Assembly (NCBI GenBank): GCA_031265965.1
Contig: JAISBX010000067.1
Coordinates: 1 to 5,181, forward strand
Direction of reading: 5' to 3'
DNA from: Oscillospiraceae bacterium
GTDB lineage: Bacteria; Bacillota_A; Clostridia; Oscillospirales; Oscillospiraceae
Length of the DNA: 5,181 nucleotides
The notes beneath the pieces were generated by a model. It did not search any database. It had not been told where the DNA came from and saw nothing but the letters and a program-made list of their open reading frames with translations. Each line of letters begins with the position of its first letter. Position 1 is the stretch's first letter. A program made the translations under genes and the position numbers. Below, piece by piece: positions 1 through 5,181 of this stretch.

Positions 1-2213
1 TCCTCGTTGAGGCGGGCCCCGAATTTTGCGCGCTCGAGCTTGCCTATTACGATGTAACGGGCGCCGTACTTGTCGAGAAGCAAGCGCACGTCCGCGGCGT
101 CGGTCCCGGTGTATATCGCGTCGAGGTCCGATATGCGCCTGCCGAACGCCTCCGTGTCGTTGAGCCGCCAAAGCTGCTCGTGCGTGTACCAGTTGAATAT
201 GTCCGGAAGGCCGGTGAACGCAGATATGCGGCCGTAGGACGTGTAGCTCAGCCCGTTAGCCTCGACTATAACCGGCTGGCCGGTCACGTGGTTGTTAATG
301 TACCTTATAATATGGTAATCTTCGTTGAGCGTGTGTTCATACGGGGCGTCAGGATCGTCCTTATCGAGGCGTTCGCGGTACGACGTCATAAACACCATGC
401 CGTCGAGCCCCTTGTATTCGCGCGGCAGCAGGCTCCCGTATCTGCCGCTCAGCGTGTAGTAAGGATACACAAACGCGCAGAGCAGCAGGACACAGGGCAG
501 CGCCGCGGCAAACACTCGCCGCAGCCTGCGTCCCGGTCCCCCGCACGAGACGAGAAACAGCCGCGAAAATGTGTATCCGATACCTATAGAGAACAGCACG
601 AACGCCTGAAACGTCAGCTTGAACATAGTGTTCGCGCGCGGGTGGCTCGTGTATATATCGACGACGTACACGAGCTCCGGCAATATGACGAGACCTATGG
701 CGCATACGAAAAATATGAGCGCGACCGCGTCGCCGGGGTCGAGCGAGCGGATAAATCCCGAAAATCCGCCGCTGCTTTCGGTAGAGCGCCGGGGTTTGGC
801 GCGCGACCTCACTGCCGCCGCAAGAAGTATTACAAAGAAAACCGCCTGATATCCGTACAGCACGAGCAACTGGTACAGGCGCGAGCGAGCGCGCACAAGC
901 GCGATGCTAGTCGATATTGATTCAAACGTGAGATGGAACGGCAGCGCCACGGCGTATGCGACCGCACCGATCAACACGAGCTGCGCCAGCGTCACGGCAA
1001 GCGCGCGAGAGAGCTTGTCGAACCGCTTCATGTTGGCGTAGAGGCACAGCGCCGCGGCCACGGTTATATATATCGGATAGTCCCAGAAATTCGTCGCCGG
1101 AAACAGGCCGATGAGGAATACGATCAGCCATAGGCCGGGCGCGGGGACAATAGCGCCGCCGCCGTTTTTCCCGCGCTCGGAGCGCGACACGACGCCGTGT
1201 ACGACGGCGACCGACGCCGCCACGACCGTGAGCACGAACATCAGGTTGACGACGTGCGCGTGCAGATCCGACACGATGTAGGAGTAGTGGGGGAACTCGT
1301 GTATCGTTCCGTCAGTCTCGACTAACGGATTATAACCTATGTACCGCGTCGCGTTCGGATACCAGTACGACCTCCCGCCGGGGAACAGCCACGCGTATAT
1401 GACCGTGTGGAGATTGCCGCTGAGACAGACGAGCGCGCCCGTGAGCAGCCCGCAGACGGTTTTCGCGTATTTCAAGGGGCGGCCGGGCTCGCCGGGCTCG
1501 GTTTTTCGCCGGAGCTCAAGCAGAAACTGCCCTATGTTGTGCGCCTGCATGAACGCGGACGCGAACAGCGTCGCCATCATGAGGTTGTATGTGACGGAGG
1601 AGCTTATGCCGGAGAGCTTTGTGAGGTACGCGGCGAAATACTGGCCGAGGTAGTAGTAGTTTACGGACTCGCCCGCGTACCACATGTCGGGCGGCGGGAA
1701 GTAATCGCTGCGGAGCATGGAATTCACCAGCCCCAGATCCATAAACTTTTCGAGACCGATTATGTCCGGATCGATGCCGCGTATGTACGACCATACGGCG
1801 AGCAGCAGCATAAAGAGCGCCTCGTGCCGCACCGCCACCGCGGGATTATCGGAATATCCGTCCGGCCCGCGCGCGTTCCGTCTGTCTATTACGAGGTAAT
1901 TGACGGCGAAACCGGCTAAGATCGGGATGAGCAGCGCCCAGCTCCGAAACGGCAGGAGCTTGAGAGACGACAGCACCCATGAGACGTAGCCCGACAGCGC
2001 CGTGCCGATGATCTTGGAGAATATATATCCCCTCGACTCAAATCGCCCGAAGACGGCGCGCGTCAGCGGGTAGTAAATTATCCCGACGGCAAACAGCACG
2101 CCCCACCACAGCAGGAAGCGTGTGAAGTCCGCGCGCAGCAGGAGTGCCGATACGACGGCCGCTCCCAATATCCAATGCAGGCCGTAGTGCCCCGCCTTTT
2201 TCAGTAAACTCAC
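1..2213 (-). CDS. DUF2298 / Chlor_Arch_YYY family polytopic membrane protein (3' end outside window)
   Basis: The frame is open without a stop from GTG at 2213 to the left edge, giving 737 residues. About 14 hydrophobic segments span residues 10-586, followed by a hydrophilic, probably extracytoplasmic domain. DUF2298 hallmarks appear in order: PPPD (173-176) then NYYYLGQY (185-192), the name-giving YYY; HEFPHYSYIVSDLHAH (305-320), with D316, H318 and H320 as candidate functional residues; FPATNFWDYP (371-380); and RANTMFKLTFQAF (526-538). The C-terminal part also matches the family: GQPVIVEANGLSYTSYGRIS (645-664), FTGLP, and a late YVIVGKLER (720-728). The start has AGGAGGT upstream and overlaps the oxidoreductase stop by GTGA. 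The family is uncharacterised. Its many helices, luminal loops with acidic and His residues, and outer C-terminal domain resemble GT-C glycosyltransferases such as those of dolichyl or polyprenyl-phosphate sugars. That role is inference. Ile is mostly ATA (27 of 45 by hand count). Confidence 0.92.
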   Translation of the reverse strand, partial: MSLLKKAGHYGLHWILGAAVVSALLLRADFTRFLLWWGVLFAVGIIYYPLTRAVFGRFESRGYIFSKIIGTALSGYVSWVLSSLKLLPFRSWALLIPILAGFAVNYLVIDRRNARGPDGYSDNPAVAVRHEALFMLLLAVWSYIRGIDPDIIGLEKFMDLGLVNSMLRSDYFPPPDMWYAGESVNYYYLGQYFAAYLTKLSGISSSVTYNLMMATLFASAFMQAHNIGQFLLELRRKTEPGEPGRPLKYAKTVCGLLTGALVCLSGNLHTVIYAWLFPGGRSYWYPNATRYIGYNPLVETDGTIHEFPHYSYIVSDLHAHVVNLMFVLTVVAASVAVVHGVVSRSERGKNGGGAIVPAPGLWLIVFLIGLFPATNFWDYPIYITVAAALCLYANMKRFDKLSRALAVTLAQLVLIGAVAYAVALPFHLTFESISTSIALVRARSRLYQLLVLYGYQAVFFVILLAAAVRSRAKPRRSTESSGGFSGFIRSLDPGDAVALIFFVCAIGLVILPELVYVVDIYTSHPRANTMFKLTFQAFVLFSIGIGYTFSRLFLVSCGGPGRRLRRVFAAALPCVLLLCAFVYPYYTLSGRYGSLLPREYKGLDGMVFMTSYRERLDKDDPDAPYEHTLNEDYHIIRYINNHVTGQPVIVEANGLSYTSYGRISAFTGLPDIFNWYTHEQLWRLNDTEAFGRRISDLDAIYTGTDAADVRLLLDKYGARYIVIGKLERAKFGARLNE
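1482..1499 (-). repeat. In-frame 9-base tandem duplication (Glu-Pro-Gly twice)
   Basis: Two identical 9-base units, gccgggctc on the plus strand, lie head to tail and encode EPG-EPG at residues 239-244 of the DUF2298 protein. This is a hydrophilic loop between predicted helices (about 232-253). Such an in-frame duplication suggests replication slippage in a tolerant loop. Confidence 0.6.
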
Positions 2214-3499
2214 GCCCGCACCTCCTGCGCCGCCTTGCGGCCCAGCGCGACGGCGTAGTTTTGGCCGCGATCCTCGGGGTATATCTGCGCCATCGAGGCG
2301 ATATACAGCCCGTCGAGCGCCGTCCTGAGCGGCAGCAGCGTTTCCGAGTGCCGCAAGCCAACGACAGGCTGTGCGTACCGGGCGCGGTGTACCCTGTATT
2401 CTATGGCGTCCTCCGGCGCGAAGCCCGGGAACACGGCGCCGAGGTAAGTTAAAAATTTGTCGGCCAGCTCGCCGTCAGGCGCGCCGTACAGAGGGTCGGA
2501 ATCGTCGAGGTACTGCGACAGGAAGATGAACCCGCGCTCCCCGAAGCTCGGGTCCGGAAACAGATTGGAGTGTTCTATAAATAAAACAAACGGCGCGCCG
2601 GGCTCCGCGACAGTCACCCAGTAATAGTCGGAGAGACGTTTTTTAGTTACGAGCGTGAGGCACACGTTGGCCTTATAGCGCGCGGCGCGCGCCCGCGCGG
2701 CGTATTCGGGCGGCAGCTTTGCCGTCGCGCACAGCTCGTGGGGCGAGGCTGTGAACAGCACTTTTTCATAGCTCTCGCCGCCCTCGTCGCAGGCGACGGT
2801 GAGACCGCCTCCCGCGCGCGCCTCTATTGAGCGGACCTCGGAGAGGGCGACGCGCCCCCCGTTTGCGCGGATGACGTCCGATAGGCGGGAGTAGAGTTCG
2901 CCGAAGCCGCCCGACAGGTAGCCGAGCGATTCCGAATTGACGCCGCGCCGGGACGAGCCGCGCAGCTTGAATTTGTTCCATATCCACACGCCGCCCACAC
3001 TGTCCGCGTCCTCGCCGAACTTTGAGTCAAGGAGCGGGCGCCACAGCTTGTCGTACGACTCGCGCCCGGCGTTTTTGATGAGCCAGTCGCGCGCGCTGAC
3101 GTCCTCAAGGCCGCTGAAATCGCGTATCCCCTTGGCGCGCAGTACGGCGAGCCCCGTGCGCACGCGTCCCGGCAGGCTGAGCTCGGGGTAGCGTATCAGG
3201 TCGACGGGGTTTGTGAACGGATATGTGCGTCCTCCAAAAAATATCCCGTTTTTCGTATCCCGCCATACTAGGCGGTCGGACAGCCCCGTCTCGTCTATGA
3301 GCGAGATAATGTCCGTGTCGCCGGTGAATATGTGGTGGTAGAATTTGTCGATCACCGCGCCCGCTATAGTCTGGCTGCCCGCGAGCCCGCCGAGCCCGAG
3401 GCCGGGTCTTTCATATACGGTGACGCAGTGCCCGCGCTTCGCGAGCTCGTATCCGGCGGTGAGGCCCGTGGCGCCGGCGCCTATTATCGCGACTTTCAC
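2210..3499 (-). CDS. FAD/NAD(P)-dependent oxidoreductase, amine-oxidase / UDP-galactopyranose-mutase-like superfamily
   Basis: This flavoprotein has 429 residues. The N-terminal Rossmann dinucleotide-binding motif is GAGATGL (residues 7-13), with the acidic residue E30 ending the second strand (VTVYERPG) to hold the adenosine ribose. A GLGLGGLAGS loop (33-42) follows, then a YHHIFTGD segment (54-61). The C-terminal FAD-binding segment is LDGLYIASMAQIYPEDRGQN (395-414), typical of HemY/amine-oxidase/UDP-galactopyranose-mutase relatives. No signal peptide or membrane helix is visible, so it should be cytoplasmic. Relatives of this general type are often encoded among glycosyltransferases and polysaccharide genes, where some act as sugar mutases or oxidise or reduce lipid or sugar intermediates. 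The exact reaction here is not known. The open frame extends upstream to 3850 but only through the acyltransferase region. GTG at 3499 is chosen from its GGAGGA site and the glycine motif at residue 7. It overlaps both neighbours by 4 bases (GTGA), so translational coupling is likely. Confidence 0.88.
   Translation of the reverse strand: MKVAIIGAGATGLTAGYELAKRGHCVTVYERPGLGLGGLAGSQTIAGAVIDKFYHHIFTGDTDIISLIDETGLSDRLVWRDTKNGIFFGGRTYPFTNPVDLIRYPELSLPGRVRTGLAVLRAKGIRDFSGLEDVSARDWLIKNAGRESYDKLWRPLLDSKFGEDADSVGGVWIWNKFKLRGSSRRGVNSESLGYLSGGFGELYSRLSDVIRANGGRVALSEVRSIEARAGGGLTVACDEGGESYEKVLFTASPHELCATAKLPPEYAARARAARYKANVCLTLVTKKRLSDYYWVTVAEPGAPFVLFIEHSNLFPDPSFGERGFIFLSQYLDDSDPLYGAPDGELADKFLTYLGAVFPGFAPEDAIEYRVHRARYAQPVVGLRHSETLLPLRTALDGLYIASMAQIYPEDRGQNYAVALGRKAAQEVRA
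2220..2226 (-). promoter_or_regulatory. Near-perfect ribosome binding site for the DUF2298 protein (GTG start)
   Basis: AGGAGGT on the minus strand, 6 bases before GTG at 2213-2211, lies within the last codons of the oxidoreductase gene. The stop TGA and start GTG overlap as GTGA, so terminating ribosomes can restart at once. Confidence 0.8.
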
Positions 3500-4737
3500 G
3501 GCTGTCCTCCGCCTTCCGTCGGCGCCGCGGGCTCCTCGGGTCCGGCGCGCAGCCTGAGCCGCGCGGCGCACGCGAGCCTGACGGACAGGCGCACCGCAAC
3601 GGTGAGGATTATGGAGCCTGCGGTCACGCAGACTATGTACATCGCCAGATCGCAGCCCGGAGAATTGACGAGCCGCTGTATCTGATAATACGGCTGACTC
3701 AGCAGCCGGGAGAGGAACGCCACGCCGCCGGCGCTCGCCCAGAGCTTCATCTTTATGATGAAGAAATACTCCAGAAACCGCCAGTGGAACAGGTAGACCG
3801 CGAGCGAAATGCCGCCCAAAAAGCGGCTCACCGGGTTGTCGAGCGCCCACGAGACCGCCGATTTGCGCGCGAACGAGAGTATGATGATGATCGGCATGTA
3901 GACGAGTATGCGGTAGTTATCCACGCCTATCTCCTGCGCCCAGCACAGCGATATGAGCCGATATATAACATATATCTCCGCCAAGCTCAATAGCGTCTTT
4001 TTGACCGCGCCGAGCTTCGCGGCGGCCAGACGCGTGTACAGCAGATTTGCCGTGATCCCCAAAAACATGCCCGCGACGGCGCGCACCATCCCGCCCGAAA
4101 GGAACCCGTACAGCTCGTGCCCGAGGTACAGGTCGAAGCTCGTGTGCCCGAAGAGCGAGTACAGCAGGACAGCCAGAAAAGGCGAAAGGACGCGCACGAC
4201 GTCGCGCCTCATGCTGATGAACAGCGTCATAAAAAATCCCGTTATGACGAGGTCCGTGATGAACCACGACACGATGAGAAACAGCGCCGGGTTTTCGGGG
4301 TCGCCCCACGCAAAGCTCGTGCCGCCGAGCATGAGCGCCTCCCACTCGAGGCCCATGAGCTCCCGCAGGCGCTCGCCTATGCCGCCGGAGTGCAGTACGA
4401 GCGTAAAAATCAAGAGAACGGCGGCGAGCGTTGGATATATAGTCGTGATTCTTCGGCGCGCGTAGCCCCACGCCTCACGGCTGGCGTCGGCAAAGCCGAG
4501 ACGCTCCGGCGCGCCTGACGCTATGCGCCTCTTGTCCGCCTCCGCTATCAGGAAGCCGGCCAGAATAAAGAAGAACTCGACGCTGATGAAACCGACGTTC
4601 GCCACGCGCCGCGCCGAAGACATCCACGGCATCATGTCGTATATCTTTTCAAAGTGGTACATCGCGACGAACGCCGCGAACGCGTATCTCCAGAACTCTA
4701 TCGCGCCGTTTCGGGGCGCACTTGATTTTTTTAACAA
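3496..4737 (-). CDS. Acyltransferase family 3 (OafA/YrhL-like) integral membrane protein
   Basis: This protein of 413 residues has the acyltransferase-3 layout of about ten membrane helices. Members transfer acyl groups, often acetyl, across the membrane to sugars of cell-surface polysaccharides, lipopolysaccharide, peptidoglycan or small molecules. In helix 1 the family R-X10-H motif is visible as R17 and H28 (FWRYAFAAFVAMYHF). Next come the GFISVEFFFILAGFLIA block (residues 49-65) and an RRRITTIYP segment (94-102) like the family's RR-I-R-I-YP. Near the end is SLAVYLFHWRF (311-321), the usual late helix with a conserved His. The length is normal for a stand-alone member without an SGNH domain. 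The C-terminus is a short basic and Pro/Gly-rich tail, probably cytoplasmic. The start is TTG with GGAG 7 bases upstream. The gene lies 4 bases after the stalk gene and overlaps the next gene by 4 bases (GTGA). The acceptor substrate cannot be read from the sequence; neighbours suggest an envelope glycan or lipid-linked sugar. Confidence 0.9.
   Translation of the reverse strand: MLKKSSAPRNGAIEFWRYAFAAFVAMYHFEKIYDMMPWMSSARRVANVGFISVEFFFILAGFLIAEADKRRIASGAPERLGFADASREAWGYARRRITTIYPTLAAVLLIFTLVLHSGGIGERLRELMGLEWEALMLGGTSFAWGDPENPALFLIVSWFITDLVITGFFMTLFISMRRDVVRVLSPFLAVLLYSLFGHTSFDLYLGHELYGFLSGGMVRAVAGMFLGITANLLYTRLAAAKLGAVKKTLLSLAEIYVIYRLISLCWAQEIGVDNYRILVYMPIIIILSFARKSAVSWALDNPVSRFLGGISLAVYLFHWRFLEYFFIIKMKLWASAGGVAFLSRLLSQPYYQIQRLVNSPGCDLAMYIVCVTAGSIILTVAVRLSVRLACAARLRLRAGPEEPAAPTEGGGQP
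3505..3510 (-). promoter_or_regulatory. Strong ribosome binding site for the FAD oxidoreductase (GTG start)
   Basis: GGAGGA on the minus strand is followed by CAGCC and GTG at 3499-3497. It lies inside the 3' end of the acyltransferase gene. It fixes the start at GTG immediately before the KVAIIGAGATG nucleotide-binding motif, rather than at any upstream codon of the longer open frame. Confidence 0.8.
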
Positions 4738-4741
4738 TTGT

Positions 4742-5181
4742 TCACTCCGGAGTGTAGCTTTCGCCGCAACTAATGATGATTTCTCCTTTGTACCAGTCTA
4801 CGCCGAAGTCGAGCGCCTGCCCGATGTCGCGCAGCTTGAAGTAGTTGCTGCTCCCTATATTGTAGGCCGTGAATGAAACCTGTACGCCGTCGAGGTAGAC
4901 CTTTGAGCTTGTCGCCGTCGGGATCTTGTTCTCCGTGCCTTTGCTACCCATCTCGCCGCCGACAGGAGTGTACGCCACACCGCTCGTGATCATGATCGCG
5001 TTTGCCTCACCGTCCCAGACGACCTCAAACTGTTTTTCCGTGCCGGACAGCGTGAAGGCCAGATCGCGCAGCTTGAAATAATTGTTGCCGCTTATGCTGT
5101 AGGCGTCGAAATCAAATTCTTTGACCTTGTGGGTATAAGTGTATCCGCCTTGGGTGACGGTGTGAGCGAAGCTTTCGCTGC
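4742..5181 (-). CDS. C-terminal part of a stalk-domain (copper amine oxidase N-terminal-like) surface protein, 5' end outside window
   Basis: The frame is open to the right edge, giving 145 visible residues and a TGA stop at 4744-4742. It contains two copies of the clostridial stalk/copper amine oxidase N-terminal-like repeat. Copy 1 (about residues 21-72) has AYSISGNNYFKLRDL, a following VVWD strand and YTPVGGEM. Copy 2 (about residues 93-145) has AYNIGSSNYFKLRDI, a VDWYKGEIII strand and a terminal YTPE. The YFKLRD cores lie exactly 79 residues apart. In Bacillota such repeats usually form the non-catalytic C-terminal stalk of secreted or wall-associated proteins, so I infer an extracytoplasmic location. 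The N-terminal signal and any catalytic domain lie outside the window. The ATG at 4993 is internal, in the middle of copy 1, and is not a start. Ile codons are mostly ATC here (2 of 9 ATA by hand count), unlike the genes that follow. It ends 4 bases before the acyltransferase start. Confidence 0.85.
   Translation of the reverse strand, partial: SESFAHTVTQGGYTYTHKVKEFDFDAYSISGNNYFKLRDLAFTLSGTEKQFEVVWDGEANAIMITSGVAYTPVGGEMGSKGTENKIPTATSSKVYLDGVQVSFTAYNIGSSNYFKLRDIGQALDFGVDWYKGEIIISCGESYTPE
4745..4748 (-). promoter_or_regulatory. Ribosome binding site deciding a TTG start for the acyltransferase
   Basis: On the minus strand GGAG is followed by a 7-base spacer and TTG at 4737-4735. The GGAG overlaps the last codon of the stalk gene, whose stop codon TGA lies in the spacer. 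This favours TTG as start because no ATG or GTG precedes the first transmembrane helix in frame. Two adjacent 10-base palindromes, 4733-4742 and 4744-4753, cover the start, stop and GGAG. Confidence 0.65.
4745..4903 (-). repeat. Stalk repeat unit 2 (protein-level), C-terminal
   Basis: This is the second copy, residues about 93-145, with VYLDGVQVSFTAYNIG, then SNYFKLRDIGQALDFG and a VDWYKG strand. It is more diverged and lacks the GTEKQ insertion seen in unit 1. The protein ends directly after it with YTPE and has no sorting signal or membrane anchor, so any anchoring must come from the missing N-terminal part. Confidence 0.7.
4964..5119 (-). repeat. Stalk repeat unit 1 (protein-level)
   Basis: This is the first of two related coding repeats, residues about 21-72 of the visible protein, with the core SGNNYFKLRDLAFTLSG followed by a VVWD strand and YTPVGGEM. 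The 14-base core at 5064-5077 is identical to the one at 4827-4840 in unit 2. Unit boundaries are approximate. Confidence 0.7.

Larger units (their letters stand above)
1..5181 (-). other. Single-strand four-gene operon segment
   Basis: All four genes run on the minus strand. The junctions are a 4-base gap (4738-4741), a GTGA overlap (3496-3499) and a GTGA overlap (2210-2213). No room exists for an internal terminator, and I see no candidate promoter. The promoter must lie right of 5181 or within a coding region. Co-transcription of at least the acyltransferase, oxidoreductase and DUF2298 genes is strongly implied. Confidence 0.8.

Noticed and set aside
180..920. Plus-strand open frame of 246 codons opposite the DUF2298 gene
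   Set aside because: It is antisense to a well-supported membrane protein, its translation is Arg/His/Val-rich and low in complexity, and there is no recognisable motif. It is a GC-driven shadow.
1407..1919. Plus-strand open frame of 170 codons
   Set aside because: It lies antisense to the NYYY and neighbouring motifs of the DUF2298 gene and resembles no family.
3500..3850. N-terminal extension of the flavoprotein to an ATG at 3850
   Set aside because: The extension overlaps the acyltransferase in another frame and has a random Arg/Ala-rich composition. GTG at 3499 has a ribosome site and places the glycine motif at the expected residue.
3917..4471. Minus-strand open frame of 184 codons within the acyltransferase region
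   Set aside because: It is another frame of the acyltransferase gene, with Arg/His-rich composition and no domain.
3953..4518. Two overlapping plus-strand open frames opposite the acyltransferase
   Set aside because: Both are antisense shadows with no ribosome site or motif that I can support.
4731..4753. Rho-independent terminator after the stalk gene
   Set aside because: The palindromes have no loop or stem long enough, and on the transcribed strand the run is A rather than U. The next gene starts 4 bases on.
4742..4993. Separate small gene starting at the ATG at 4993
   Set aside because: The frame continues upstream to the window edge through a full matching stalk repeat, and the ATG falls inside the first repeat.

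Overview
The window holds four genes, all on the minus strand, read from the right edge to the left with almost no space between them. In transcription order they are: the 3' end of a secreted or surface protein built from stalk-type (copper amine oxidase N-terminal-like) repeats (5181-4742); an acyltransferase-3 family integral membrane protein (4737-3496); an FAD/NAD(P)-dependent oxidoreductase of the amine-oxidase/UDP-galactopyranose-mutase-like superfamily (3499-2210); and a very large polytopic membrane protein of the DUF2298 'YYY' family (2213-1), which is still open at the left edge.

The DNA is GC-rich. The stalk repeats with the NYFKLRD signature are typical of Bacillota, especially Clostridia. 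The three downstream genes read Ile very often as ATA, which is unusual in GC-rich DNA, and they start with TTG, GTG and GTG behind strong GGAGG-type ribosome binding sites. My best guess is an uncultured or gut-type GC-rich clostridial lineage, but this is inference and no taxonomic marker gene is present.

The layout is a compact operon. There are 4 bases between the stalk gene stop and the acyltransferase start, then two successive 4-base GTGA stop/start overlaps. I see no promoter, terminator, RNA gene, CRISPR array, insertion sequence or attachment site. No stretch over 300 bases lacks a gene.

Functionally, the last three genes look like a cell-envelope glycan or glycolipid module. It combines a membrane acyltransferase that would decorate a sugar or lipid carrier, a flavoprotein of a type often found with glycosyltransferases, and a multi-spanning DUF2298 protein whose fold and conserved acidic/His motifs resemble GT-C glycosyltransferases. 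The product is unknown. The most noteworthy point is this tightly coupled combination. The numerous other open frames on both strands are shadows produced by high GC content.
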